The notes: generated by a model not told the origin, from the letters alone. Shown: positions 46,125-57,745, counted from the first letter of the stretch. The stretch is DNA of 64,000 bases from Talpa occidentalis (GCF_014898055.3 NW_023604295.1:135624676-135688675), one strand, 5' to 3'. Program-made: numbers and translations.

Positions 46125-48840
46125 TTTGTCTTTGGTTTTAATCAACTTATTGAGGTATAATTTACATGCAATAAAATCTACCCAGTTGAGTTTTGCAGAC
46201 TGATGAGTTTCTAGAAACTTTATCATCACCACAGCCAATTATGGAATAAATCCTCACTCCTCCAAAGCTCCCTATTGCCTCTTTGCAGTCAGATCTCCCC
46301 CAGCAATAGCTTTAGACAACCACTAATTTACTTTTACAAATATGGATTTGTTTTGTCTTTTCTGGAACTTCAGATAAAAGGAACTGTAGGTGATATATTC
46401 CTTTTGTTCTAGCTTCTTGCACTCAGCCTTTTGTTTTTGATATTTATTCATGTTATGTGTCTCAAGTACTGCACTACTTTTTATTGCTGAGCAGTTTTAC
46501 AATAGACAGATATACTAAAATAATTGTTGAGCATTTCAGTTCTTACCATTTTACCAGCATCAAGAATAAGTTGCAAAGAACAAATCTTTGCAAGTCTTTG
46601 CATACAAGTATGTTACATTACTATTGTTATTTGGGTAAATATCTAGTAGTGAGGTCACTGGTTATATGCTCAAATTGTCTTACAATGACACATTCCTGAC
46701 AAAAATATATGAAAGTTCCAGTCACTGTCCCTCTTTTCTGGTTACTGGATATCATCATTCTTTTTAAATTCAATTTTAGCTATTGTAATGAGTATGTACT
46801 TATACCGCATTTTTGTTTGCATTTCCCTCATGATATAGATTATCTTTTTATAGGCTTATCGTCCATCTGTACATTATTTTGTAAAGTGCTTACTTAAATA
46901 TTTTTCTTATTTTTTTGGTAGTCTGTTTAAATATTTTTCCTACTTTGAGTTATTTTTCTTCTTAGCAATGAATTTTAAGGATTCTTTGTATTTTCTTGAT
47001 TCAAAGGCTTTGTCAAATATGTGGAATGTTAATCTGACTTGCCTTCTAAATTTTTGTAATAGTATCTTTTAAAGAGATGTTACAAAAAAAATAAAAAATA
47101 AAGAGAAATTTGTGATAAAATACAATAAAGTAATTTTACTTTCTTGCTACATTCTATTATATCATTGCCTAGCCCTATCTAAGAATTTTTGCTGTATTTT
47201 ATCCCACAATTAAATTGAGAAATTTAAAGAAAAAGCTCTTAGAGTTAGGTCTGTGGCCTATTTCACGACAATCTTGTGTCTGGTTCGAGAAGTTGGAATT
47301 CATTTTGAACATAATATGCAGATGTTGTACTATTATTTGTTGAAATATTATCATTCAATTATTAAATTACCTTGCCACCCTAGGGCAAATCAATCAGTCA
47401 TATACGTGTTGATCTATTCTGATATAAGGATCAATATGTTTATTTTCATGTTAATTTCAAACTATATTCATTATTGCTACTTTGTAGCATACCTTGAAAA
47501 TAATCCAAGTCAAGTCCTCCAACTTTGTCCTTTTTTAAAAAAAAAATAATTTATGCTCTTTCAGATCCATTGTGTGATCATATATATTTATTTTTTAACT
47601 CAGCTTATTTATTTCTATAAAAATATCAATTGGGATTGCAATGAAATTATGTATCTATTTGGGGAAAACTGAAATCTTCATAATACTGAGTTTTCCAAGC
47701 CAAGAACACTATCAATGTTTAGATCATCTTTACTTTCACTTAGCAAAATTTCTCTCATTTTTAAATGTATATATGTGGTGGATATTCTGTAAAATTTATG
47801 AATTTCATGCTTTTGCCCCCACTGTAAAATATTTTTGACTATAAGAATTTTTCATCTTTCAGTTTTCATTGGAATATATAAATAAAAATCACTATATATT
47901 GAATTTATGTCATATGTTATTATTGAATTACTTTTGAGTTCTAATGGCCTTTGTGTAAAGTCATTACAAAATTTTGTTACTATTGAAGAAACATTTGCCT
48001 CTTCTTTCACAATCTGTGCATATTTTATTTAATTCCATGTCTTATTGCATTGCCTAGGACCTACAGAACACTGTTGAAAAGAAATAGAGAAAGTGAACCT
48101 CCTTGCCTTTTTCTTGATCTTAAGAGGTAAGCTTTTAATCATTCATGATTAAGTGTGAGGTCAACTATAAGATTGTTGTATATAACTATGACAGTTAAGA
48201 GAGTTCTGTCTATTATTAGTTTGCTGGGCTTATTATTATTATTTTTAAAGATTTATTTATTCATTTGCACAAGATCCGGAGTACAGGCCAGATTAGTGGG
48301 AGGGTGAAAGGATTCACCAGAGACAGAGTGGGGAACAGAACAGGCAGACTTATGAAATACACTGTTGAGGGGAGCAGTGGGCGCGGCAGCAGAGGTCTGC
48401 CGTGCCATGAGGGACCTTGCCGGCCAGCCTGGATGGAACCCACACTGCAGAGGCTGCGGATAGCTTCACAGTGCGGCGCTCAACCACCTGCAGTACCAGG
48501 GGAGGCCGAGGGCTTATTATTATTAATGAATTTTTAATTTTCTAACATTATATTCCGCTTTTATTCACACTTATACTTTATTATGGTTAATATGGTGAAC
48601 TGATGTTCTGAAATTTAAATAAAACTTGCATTCCTGAAACAAAGCACAGAAGTCATGATGTATTTTTTCAAGATTATTGTAACTGATTTTTTAAAATGTT
48701 TTAAGGAAACTTGCGTGTCTATTGATGAGAAATATTATTATGTAATTTAATTTCCTGTCAGTACATTCATCGGGTTTAGTGATAAGTTAACACTGGCTGC
48801 AAAAATCTTTGTAAATGATTAAACCCCCAAGGATGGTTAA
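46125..48840 (-). mobile_element. Very old LINE-1 (3' UTR into ORF2), antisense, carrying a SINE
   Basis: 46139-46440 is the complement of an old L1 3' end (CAACTTATTGAGGTATAATTT, AATAAAATCTACCCAGTTGAG). 46590-46900 corresponds to the ORF2 end (TTTGGGTAAATATCTAGTAG, TTTTTGTTTGCATTTCCCTC). 47540-48840 is AT-rich antisense ORF2, with CAATTGGGATTGCAATGAAAT as a landmark. The boundary between segments near 47070-47530 is unclear, and unrelated sequence may lie there. SINE at 48242-48509. Confidence 0.6.
48242..48509 (-). mobile_element. tRNA-Glu-like SINE with 15-16-bp target duplication
   Basis: GGGCTTATTATTATT at 48226-48240 is repeated at 48510-48524. On the minus strand it begins CGGCCTCCCCTGGTACTGC and has GGTTCCATCCAGG in the B-box area (mutated). 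The tail is TGAATAAATAAATCTTTAAAAAT. Tail group 'TGGCCTGTACTCCGG'. Confidence 0.94.
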
Positions 48841-48849
48841 ACATCTAAA

Positions 48850-49010
48850 AGTTAATCAGTGTAATTCACCATATCAAAAAAAAAAAGAAAGATAAAAACC
48901 ATATGACCATATCGATAGATGCAGAGAAAGATTTTGATAATATTCAGCATGGCTTTATGATTAAAAACTCTCAAAAAACTGAACATAACTCAACATAAAA
49001 CAGACCATAT
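48850..49010 (+). mobile_element. LINE-1 ORF2 RT fragment, sense
   Basis: GTGTAATTCACCATATCA, an A run with AGAAAGATAAAAACCATATGACC, then GATAGATGCAGAGAAAGATTTTGATAA and TCAGCATGGCTTTATGATTAAAAAC: the short DAEKAFD-like RT block of L1, broken by stops. It faces an antisense L1 immediately to its left. Confidence 0.7.
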
Positions 49011-49479
49011 TAGATAATATTGTTCAGTTTTGCAAACATTTGTTTCACTGATGTAGCCCTAGAAACAAGTCCCTTGAAAGAGGGGCTCAAGAAAATGACT
49101 GGTCTTTAAGAATTCCTCAGAATTAATCTAAGATATTTAAGAATCTAATTTCCCATCTAAGATAAAGGGACAATTATTGAATTAATGACCTAGGAACTCT
49201 TTTACTATCAAGAGATATGAAACAAATTAGGAAAGTTTAAATGTAATTATCAGGGAAATCTTTGAAAACTGTTAGTACTAAGAGCAGAAACTGCCACCAA
49301 AATGTGATTTGATATAAATTTTTAGGCAAAAAACCTTCAATTGTAAGGCCTATAATGTTGCTTAGTCATTTGTGAACAGGTAATAGACTATCTCTATGAA
49401 AGTGTATTACCTTTCTCCTTCTGACGTACAACTGGATGGGGTCTCTTACTGGTAAAAAACCGTAGAACTCTATCTGTGG
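49011..49479. other. No gene recognised
   Basis: AT-rich, without a recognised repeat. Confidence 0.5.
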
Positions 49480-49670
49480 AATTGGGACTTGATAAGCCAG
49501 GGAAGGGAGGGAGAGAGCAAAGTGAAGAAGGAAATTCAATAGGCAATGGTGGAGAATTAGGGGTTCCTTGGTGGTAGGTTTGGTATAGTAACATAAACCT
49601 GATCTTACGCTTCTAAATCATACACAGACTGGTAACCAATGTTACCTCAATTATATAAATAAATGAATTA
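49480..49670 (+). mobile_element. LINE-1 3' UTR, sense
   Basis: AGCCAGGGAAGGGAGGGAGAG, then AACATAAACCTGATCTTACG, and the terminal AACCAATGTTACCTCAATTA followed by ATAAATAAATGAAT. It shares its end with 43847-43924. Confidence 0.65.
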
Positions 49671-49693
49671 GTTAATCAAAAGAAAGTATATCA

Positions 49694-49780
49694 ATACCAT
49701 TCCATAGATGATAAACTGAAACTCAAGCAAGGATATGATATGGTCACATAAATAGTGAGCTATGGCTTAAAATCATTTGC
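49694..49780 (-). mobile_element. MIR SINE fragment, antisense
   Basis: CCATTCCATAGATGATAAACTG, AACTCAAGCAAGGATATGATATG, then GTCACATAAATAGTGAGCTATG: complementary MIR core in order. Confidence 0.7.
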
Positions 49781-49969
49781 TCCTTCTCCCCAGCATCAAT
49801 GTATTGAAGTGACTCAGACTTATATCCTCAAACCTCTTCTATTTCACATCTGAGTTATCACTCTTTTAAGTACTATTATCATGTGCTGTGTGTGTCATTT
49901 ATATGTTGATCATTCATATCGTTTTTTCAAGAGTTCCTGTCCACAATCCCTGTACAGTAATTTCCTTCT

Positions 49970-50890
49970 TTGGACACTTACAGGCATCTCAAATGTCCTC
50001 AAAATTTATTATTCCTATATACTCTAACCCCACATCTCCTCTAGAATTTTCTGATCTATAAATGGCACCACAGTTCACATACTAGTTCAGACTAAATGCT
50101 AAGATCATTCTTAATCTCTTGCTGTCTCCTCTTCTCCCATCCTCATATACCATATCAACAAATCCCTATCTGTCCTACATTAAAAATAATATGACAAGCA
50201 ATAATATCTCACCGATTCCATCTATATATCTTGGTTTAAGCACATCCTATGGGTCCTAAATTCTTTCACAAACTTTTGCTTCTATGCTTTTATGCGTGAC
50301 CCTCACTTATTTAATCTGTTTGTTGCAGTCAGTCATCCATTTAAAAAGTTAAATAAGTTCAGATCCTTTAAGTAAAACCTTCCAGGGATTTTGCATCACA
50401 CCTAGGAAAAGATATTCCTACAAGTGCCCCATAAAATCAAGCCCCTGCCTGCCTCTCCAACCTCAAGTCAGCCTTTCCTACCCTCCTCATACACAGGATT
50501 CCAGTCACCCTCACATGCTTGTTTCTTGTTCACGCCACACTCATCCTGCCTCTGGGCCTGCTACATTCAGTTCAGTTTGTTTAGAACATTCTCAACCACA
50601 TCCTGAAAGAGGAGGTCTCTGAAATGCCATCTACTGGAAACTAACTGACTCCTGTTCTCACTCTCTTTCTGCCCCTTACTATGTTTTAAATTACATTGTG
50701 TGTAAATTACATTGTGTGTAAATTACATTGTGTGTTACTTATATCTCTCCTTTCACTAAAGCCAAAACTTCCTAAGATAAGAATGCAGACTATTTTTTCA
50801 CTTTATTTAATTCAAATATTACTTACATACTGTAGGTTCTCCTATAAATATGTTGAATGAAAAAATAACATTATGAGTAAATGATGCATC
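49970..50890 (+). mobile_element. L2 LINE 3' part, sense, reaching the 3' end
   Basis: Blocks in L2 order: TACAGGCATCTCAAATGTCC, TATAAATGGCACCACAGTTC, AAATCCCTATCTGTCC, CCTTCCAGGGATTTTGCATC, AAGCCCCTGCCTGCCTCTCC, CCTCTGGGCCTGCTACATTC and, near the terminus, TAGGTTCTCCTATAAATATG with GTTGAATGAA. The 16-bp tandem repeat at 50687-50734 lies within it. A clear L2 copy with good block order. Confidence 0.85.
50687..50734. repeat. 16-bp x 3 perfect minisatellite-like repeat
   Basis: TAAATTACATTGTGTG occurs three times without mismatch at 50687, 50703 and 50719. Confidence 0.97.
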
Positions 50891-50894
50891 CAGA

Positions 50895-53215
50895 CTTGAT
50901 GCATTTTTATTATCTTGTATTTCCTAGAGAACCTACTAGTCAGAACCACTGTACTCAGTGCCATCGTGGGAAAGAAGGGTCATTAATAAATCTGAAAATC
51001 ACTGCAAGTTATGATCGAGGCTATTACAGCAAACAGCGGTGAGAAACCATCACTAATGCCTCTATTAGAATCAACAAAAAGGATAGAAAACATTTCTCTC
51101 GGCTTCAGGTGAAGATGTGAATACTAAAGTAAAATTTAAGAGCTTTGGAAATAACTCACTAAGTGGTAAGTTTTCCCTTTGGGAAATTATTCTTCATTGA
51201 AGAATGCACTGTGTTAAAAGATTAGAAAATGCTATTCTCTCTATATGACAAGAGACTCATATTGTCCCAGACTTGTCCACCGCCCTCCCCCACAGCAGTA
51301 AATGTTCCTTTCAGAGTCTTCCTTATCCCACCCTTTCACAATTGGATCCTGGATTAGTTTAGTGGATGGAAAATTCAGTGGAACTCAATCTGTTCTACTT
51401 CTGAAAGATAGATAATAGGAAAGGTCATTGAGTCTGGACTGTTGTCAAATGCAATAAATCATTTTGAATAATTTGATTTCTTTTTGGGAAGTGAGCATTC
51501 TATCACTTCAGAGCTACACCCCTGGTGACACCCTTCCTCCAGCAATTGGCTTGCATTTTTATTGTTCTCCTGACATAAATGTAAGTATTCAGGATGGAGA
51601 GAGCTAGAGAAAGGTGGTTTGCATTTCTGGGGTTCTTATATGGCTTTAATTGCTTACCCTGCACTGTCCAAATCTGGACATAGGAATACTTTTAAATGCT
51701 CCAAAAACCTCTGCCTGTGCCCCAATGCCAGAACATATATAAAATTCGAATCTGACCACTATCCTTTTTACTTTCTAAGATAGCTATATGAGCTCATCCC
51801 CCCTGGGGTTTGGGCTTAGATTTTTATTTTCAAATAACTGTGAATGTATATAAAGAAATGGTAGATGTCTGATGGCAAAGTTCAATGTCCATGGATATTT
51901 TCCAAAATATCATAAATTCTAAAAATTACACTATAAAAAGTTTGTTGAGAAGGTAGATCGTCTCATTTAAAACATGCATCACGTTTAGACATAAAATGTG
52001 TGTGTAAAAGATCCCCATTTTCAAATATAATTTCTACTTATAGTCTTTATTGCCTACACTGAATTTAAACAGTGCTTTATCATTAAAGATTTAAGTCTAG
52101 TGTGGTATTATTTATTGACAGACTCAATAGTTCAATTCTTACTGAAGGTCTGTTAAATATTTTTTTTAACTTCCCAATACCCAATTTAGTTTAGAACCTG
52201 TAATGTGAATTTTTTTCTCATAAATACCTTAGTTTCCAAATGACATAAAATGCACATATAGACTAGAAAAATAAAAATTATTCATTATATTAGTACAAAA
52301 ATATTACTAGGGAAGATAATTCACTATGCTAATATTTTGGCAAAGCTATCCTCAGCACTAAATATTAACATTTTCAAAGAAAATAACATTTGATACTTTC
52401 ATGGCTCCTAACCAATAACTGTCTGTGATTCAAACCTACTGTATTTTGTACATAAAGCTGAGTGCATTTGTTTTATTATTTGTTTTTTATTAAGGTAACA
52501 ACGGTAATTCAGGATAGGAGTTTGGGATTGAACATGAGATAAATGGATGGGGAAGTAAAAGTTGCAGCAAGAGATATCAGGTATATTAGAGACAATGAGG
52601 AAACAAGGAATGTAAAGTGAGTGTTGGGTAGCACAACTCTACCCATATGACATAACTTTACAAGTTCTGGAATTTGATAAAGCATATATTCATCACACAT
52701 GCAAATGCATCAATCAAAAATTATTTTAAGAACATGACTTTTTTTCCTGAAATTATCTAATCTTTTTGAATTACCTATGTCTTTACTCCTCTGTATGAAG
52801 AGTAGTTTGAGATGCATAGAGATTACGTATTTTATATTCATGGTTTGTCTTTCAAATCTTTCCAAACATAGGATTAATATAATCATCTCTTCCTATCTCT
52901 GGCTTTCCTCCAAACCTCAGAGAATTAAATTCATTTAATTAATAGAATACTCAGTATTCATAGGAAGACTTCCTTGAAAGGAGAAATAAATGATCCTTCA
53001 TGAATAGGTTCATTATATTTAACCTAACCTAAAAATATTACGATGTACCAAATGTGTCATACACATAAAAATATACTCATATAAAAATATATTCAAATCA
53101 GACAAGTTAAGATGATATTTTACATGATCTTTATAAATTCTATGACATGTTCTTTTCTTATTTAAAAATTACCTACACAAGCAATGCATAAATACATTCT
53201 CATTATAAATAAATC
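50895..53215. other. 2.3 kb without recognised gene or repeat
   Basis: AT-rich with a moderate-GC patch at 51270-51560 and 51660-51800. No exon, RNA gene or repeat family is recognised. The frame at 52509-52700 has no recognisable domain. Confidence 0.5.
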
Positions 53216-53219
53216 AGTA

Positions 53220-53821
53220 GAGTGATATCAGCAAGACGGCAGAATATGAAGTCAGTGTTCCTTTTCTCATAGAAACACAAACTTAGCAGTTATTTAAATA
53301 ACAGAATACTGTCCTGAGAGGTCCAGAATGAAATTAAGATGCTGTAGTACCTCCAGATGAACACAAAAGTCACCATAAGCCATACTGAAATAGGTAAGGA
53401 GAACAATTTTATTTTACCTGCACCAGTCCCTTCCCCAAAGTGACACCACAGTTCAGCATTGAGAGAGGTCAGAACACCCCTGTGCATTGTTCTGGCATAA
53501 AACATACTTACAGACAAAGGGGACAGAGTAGCCAGCCCAGAAGTCAGTTGGGGCATATTTGCTCCAGTGATCTTGACAAGTGTGTGAAGAATACACAATG
53601 AGGAAAGGAGAGTTCCTTCAACAAATGGTGTTGATAAAACTAGACAGCCATGTTGAAAGGAATGAAATTAGATCCTAATATCATCCACATAAACCAACTC
53701 AAGAATGGTTAATGATCTAAACATATGGTTTGAAAAGATCAAATGATTTGAAGAAAATCTAGAGGAATGCTTCCATAGAGATAGCATGACACTGGCTCTG
53801 GCAGAGCTTTCTTGAAGACAC
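53220..53821 (+). mobile_element. Old LINE-1, sense, 5' UTR-like block joined to ORF2
   Basis: 53225-53580 begins with a GCAAGACGGCAGAATATGAAG block typical of L1 5' ends. From 53590 the sequence is an ORF2 segment (TTCAACAAATGGTGTTGATAA, AACTAGACAGCCATGTTGAA, CATAAACCAACTCAAGAATGG, ATGACACTGGCTCTGGCAGAG). ORF1 and most of ORF2 are absent between these parts. It continues after the LTR at 54136. Confidence 0.65.
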
Positions 53822-54135
53822 TGAAACCAAATGAAACTGGGAAAGGTTGACAAACCTGCCCGAATGAGTTCTTGGAAGCTCAGCTTGGGAAGAATGGTTT
53901 GAGCGACCAAGGATGACGACAGGATGCCGGGTAGTATAGAAGTTAGAGATTTATCAGAGAGTTCAGCTCCCAAGTGAGATACCTGAAGAATGATTTTTCA
54001 GGATGACATACATTGTGTTCTTCATGAGTTTTTGACTTTTGACTGTGTCACACCCTGCTAAGGTCAGTTTTAGGGAATGGTTGCGGTCTCCTGCTGGCAG
54101 AAATCAACCCGGTGCTTATGGAACAATCTGCATCA
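53822..54135 (-). mobile_element. Probable solo LTR of an endogenous retrovirus, 4-bp target duplication
   Basis: A 314-bp segment interrupts an L1 at a point where the two L1 halves rejoin exactly. It is bordered by ACAC at 53818-53821 and 54136-54139. On the minus strand it starts TGATGC and ends TTTCA (TG...CA), with a degenerate polyadenylation signal GATAAA in CTCTGATAAATCTC. A 4-bp duplication fits class I (gamma-like) ERVs. No internal retroviral sequence or coding capacity is present. The 101-codon minus frame at 53668-53973 crosses L1 and LTR and is not a gene. Confidence 0.55.
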
Positions 54136-54290
54136 ACACCACAAGTACAAGCACCAAAAGTGAAATTAGAAAATTGAGACTACATGTTGATAAAAGAGAA
54201 AATGCAAATATCGATTATAGTAAAACTCAAATATTAAAAAAATTGAAAATAAGGAAATCGAAATAAAAATAAATTTATGATTGGAAAAGT
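54136..54290 (+). mobile_element. LINE-1 ORF2, continuation after the LTR
   Basis: CACAAGTACAAGCACCAAAAG, then GAAAATTGAGACTACATGTTG, continues the ORF2 segment broken at 53821. The end is lost in A-rich sequence at about 54290. Confidence 0.7.
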
Positions 54291-54379
54291 GATTAGTAAG
54301 CTAAGAATGACTAATAAGGTGAAAATTGAAAACAGAATAAAATTCAGAATCAGTCATTAAGTCAAAACCATTTTCCTTT

Positions 54380-54650
54380 TTTATAAGATTTATTTTATTT
54401 ATTTATGCATAGAAGAACTGGTGTGTAGGCCAGAGGTGCAGAGGTTGAGAAGATTCACCAGAGACAGAGTGAGGAGCAGAACAGGTGGATCCACTGAAAT
54501 ACACTGCAGAGGGGAGCAGCGAGTGAGACAGGAGAGGTCTGTTGCTCCATGTGGCTCAGCTCCCTGGGTGGATCCAACTCAGGCCCAGTGTGTCCTTGCA
54601 GGTGATAGCGCTGAGACTTAACCCCTAGAGAGGCACCTCCTCACTGTAAA
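54380..54650 (-). mobile_element. tRNA-Glu-like SINE
   Basis: On the minus strand the head is eroded (GAGGTGCCTCTCTAGGGG). The body and the tail (CTATGCATAAATAAATAAAATAAATC) are good. Left flank AAAACCATTTTCCTTT and right flank AAAATGTTTTCCTTT may be a target duplication. Tail group 'CTCTGGCCTACACACCAGTTCTTC'. Confidence 0.88.
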
Positions 54651-55118
54651 AAAAGAAAATGTTTTCCTTTAATGAACTAGACTATTCTGGAAATTTTTTC
54701 AAGGAAAAGTGGAACTATAAAACTATTGGAATGAGAGGAGGGATCAAACATTGGTAATGAAGAACAAAACAAAGTAAAAACATGAAATATATTTTTATCA
54801 AAACATTTAAAAATATAGATCAAATAGATGATTTTTCATAATTATCATATATCAAAATTACTTCAAGATACGCCTGAATATTCCAATAATTACCAAAAAA
54901 GAAAAATTAAAACATCTGCAAGCTCTCCTCTTTGAGCACACCAAGGGTGATTAATTGGCGAATCCTGAGCCTTTTAGTATTTGCTGTGTGCAGGGAATTT
55001 GGCTTTTAGGCATTTCTTTCACTTGCATTTTTACACACACACACCTCACCTTCTTTAGTGCTCTTTTCACCTTCCACCTCCTCTTATCTCCCCATTTGTT
55101 CAAAGATGCTGAATTGTT
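54651..55118. other. No gene recognised
   Basis: AT-rich, with a short (AC)n at 55032-55043. Confidence 0.5.
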
Positions 55119-55131
55119 ACAATACATATGA

Positions 55132-55403
55132 CAGGGCCTCCCCTGGTGGTGCAGCCGGTTGAGCGCTGCGCTGTGAAGCTGTCCGCAGCCTCTGTAGCAC
55201 CGGTTCGAACCCGGCCTGCAGGTGAGGATCCCACATGGCGCAGCAGACCTCTCCTGTAACGCCAGCTGCTCCCCTCAGCAGTGTATTTTGTCAGTCTGCC
55301 TGTTCTGTTCCCCACTCTGTCTCTGGTGAATCCTCTCACCCTCCCACGCATCTGGCCTGTACCCCAGTTCTTGTATAAAATAAATAAATCTTATAAAAAA
55401 AAA
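55132..55403 (+). mobile_element. tRNA-Glu-like SINE with 13-bp target duplication
   Basis: ACAATACATATGA (55119-55131) and ACAATATATATGA (55404-55416). Full head GGGCCTCCCCTGGTGGTGC, GGTTCGAACCCGGCCTGC in the B-box area and a TAAATAAATCTTATAAAAAAAA tail. Tail group 'CATCTGGCCTGTACCCCAGTTCTTG'. The minus-strand frame at 55100-55351 is a shadow. Confidence 0.95.
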
Positions 55404-55447
55404 ACAATATATATGATAGATCATGAGGAAGAGAAAGTAAGTCTTGT

Positions 55448-55570
55448 TCCTTCATTCACTCATTCATTCATTCTATAAGCGTTGTGTGATTGGTGTGTAT
55501 GTGTGTGGTTCTGTGTGCTGTGCATGGAGCTGAAGAAGAGAAGGCGATAGAACTCTTTCCCTCTCCTGCC
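55448..55570 (-). mobile_element. Probable L2-type 3' end, antisense
   Basis: CATTCACTCATTCATTCATTC, then TGTGCTGTGCATGGAGCTGAAG and TAGAACTCTTTCCCTCTCCTG, follows the order of the complementary L2 terminus. Weak. Confidence 0.45.
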
Positions 55571-56254
55571 TCAAACCTGCTCTGAAGATTGAATTATCAC
55601 ATGAGCAGCACCGGGACAGTCTGCTCTGAGTGCAGAGATTAGCATCCCTGGAAGCCGTAGATGGCAGAGTTCCACTTATGTTTACTCTGCTAATTCAGTT
55701 CCAAAATGAGATTATTAATGTGAGATCAGAAAATTATTTGAAGATGATCATAGATTCATTTCTCCTTTCTGATTATATATGTTCAAAGTCAGAAGCTCTG
55801 TCTTTTCTTTCTTTTATCCAGTGTTAAACAAAAACACAATTGCAAGTTGATATTATTGTGGTCTCCAGAACTTCAAGGAGCAATTATTTGGTAACATGAG
55901 TTCATCTCCAACAAGTGTAAAGGCGTGGTGTGACATCCTTGTTGTTTTAACTTAATGAAAAGAAACCCATATACATTGAGCAATGTGGGAAAACACATGA
56001 CAGATTCTCAGAAACTTGTTTGTGAGAAATAGAAAAGCTTACACCTACATTCCTTTAACACTTCTCCCTTATTTTTGGTCATTACATTTGCAGAGCTGAG
56101 TCATAAGTCTGTATCATCTGGAGAAGAAGAAAACAGGGATAACTTTTATGTGTGGGTGTGATTTTCCAAATTGTGTACAAATGACCCAAACTAGAGAAAA
56201 GTGCCGAAAATAAGAACAGCAACAATGGGAATGTAGTAACCCTTTTTGCAAATG
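55571..56254. other. No gene recognised
   Basis: Mixed-composition spacer. A plus frame at 55630-55827 has no recognised domain. Confidence 0.5.
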
Positions 56255-56685
56255 GTATTATTTTTATTGAACTAACTGGTTTACAACACTGTGCATTATT
56301 TAGGGGTTTAGGTTTGCACCACTTCAGATGTCTGTTACCACACACTGCCACCATAAAAGCACCAATAATTCTCAACCACAGTCCCTTGGGCCCTGCTCAC
56401 TTTGCTCCTGTATTTTGTCTTCCCCTAATAGTAGCCTCAGTTCTGCAATCAGATTTTTAGGGTTTGTTCTTGTTTACCTTTTCTGTTCCTTTGTTTTGTT
56501 CTTTATATTCCACATGAGTGAAATTGTCAGGTGTTCGTCTTATTTTTCTTAGAATAATCCCCCTCGCAGTTTCATCTATTTCATCAACATGACAATAATT
56601 TAGTATATGTTTAACTAAGTGTTGTTCTATTGTGTGTATGTACCACATATTCTTTATTCACTCATCTGTTGTCAGACACATAGGT

Positions 56686-56721
56686 TATTTCCATACATTA
56701 GCTAGTATTTCCATACATTAG
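56686..56721. repeat. 16-bp tandem duplication next to a SINE
   Basis: TATTTCCATACATTAG at 56686-56701 and 56706-56721. The second copy overlaps the SINE target duplication. Confidence 0.9.
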
Positions 56722-56728
56722 TGTTTTG

Positions 56729-57006
56729 GGGGGCCTCCCTGGTGGCGCAAGGGGTTAAGAACCACACTATGAAGCTGTCCGCAGCCTCTGCAGCATGAGT
56801 TCAATCCCTAAATGGCCAAGGAGCTACTCACATGGTGCAGCAGACCACTCCTGTCTCTCTTGCTGCTCCCCTCAGCAGTGTATTTCAGTCAGTCTGCCTG
56901 TTCTGTTCCCCACTCTGTCTCTGGTGAATCCTCTCACCCCCACACCTCTGGCCTGTACCCATTCTTGTACCCCAGTTCTTGTATGCATAAATAAATATTT
57001 AAAAAA
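56729..57006 (+). mobile_element. tRNA-Glu-like SINE in LINE-1, 12-bp target duplication
   Basis: ATTAGTGTTTTG at 56717-56728 and 57007-57018, with no mismatch. Head GGGGGGCCTCCCTGGTGGC, degraded B box (GTTCAATCCCTAAATGG), and a duplicated tail segment: GTACCCATTCTTGTACCCC shows the 'TACCCCAGTTCTTG' block twice in part. Frames at 56795-57046 are SINE-derived. Confidence 0.95.
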
Positions 57007-57417
57007 ATTAGTGTTTTGCATTCTTCAAATAGATAACCAGGAGTAAAATTGTTGGATCATATGGTAGATCTATATTTAATATTTTGAGAAATCGCCATAC
57101 TGTTTTCTATAGGAGCTGGACAATGTACATTCCCACCCGCAGTGTGTGAGGATCCCTTTTTCTCCACTACCTTGCTAACACCTATTTCTAATTCTTTGGA
57201 TGTGAGTCATTCTAGTGGGTGTAAAATGGTATCTCTGTGTGACTTTGATTTACATTTCACTGATAAGTGTGGATGTGAGCATTTTTTTCCAGGGGCCTGC
57301 TGGCCATCTGTAAATCATCTTGGAATAAGTGTTTATTTCCCTCTTCTACCCATTTTTGGATTGGGTTATTAGTTTCCTTGTTGAATTGTATGATTTCTTC
57401 ATAGATCTTTGAATACG

Positions 57418-57433
57418 TGTGTGTGTGTGTGTA
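57418..57433. repeat. (GT)n microsatellite
   Basis: Short GT tract within the antisense L1. Confidence 0.85.
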
Positions 57434-57745
57434 TCATCAAATGTATGACTTGAAAATATTTTCTTCCATTCAGTAAGGTATCTTTTGTTCAGATGATAGT
57501 TTCTTTCTCTGTGCAGAAGCTTTTAAGTTTGATGTTATTTAATTTGTTTATTTTTACTTTTGTTTCCCTTATTGTTTCATCGAGTCCCCAAAGACATCAT
57601 TGAAGCCAATTTTGCAAATGCTTTGCCTGTATTCATCTATGCATTTTATTGTTTGAGGTCTATAATCCATTTTGAGTTAATTTTTGTGTACAGTATGAGA
57701 TACCCTGGAAGTATTGTGATTTTCAATTCACTGTGCAAAAAGGTA

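Larger units (their letters stand above)
56255..57745 (-). mobile_element. Old LINE-1 3' UTR through ORF2, antisense, carrying a SINE
   Basis: The left part resembles 16263-16650 (TAGCCTCAGTTCTGCAATC, TTTATATTCCACATGAG, AATAATCCCCCTC). The right part holds TTGTTGGATCATATGGTAG, TGTCTACTACCTTGC-like sequence, AAATGGTATCTCTGTGTGAC, GTGCAGAAGCTTTTAAGTTTG and ATCCATTTTGAGTTAATTTTTG. A decayed but contiguous L1. SINE at 56729-57006. Confidence 0.85.
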
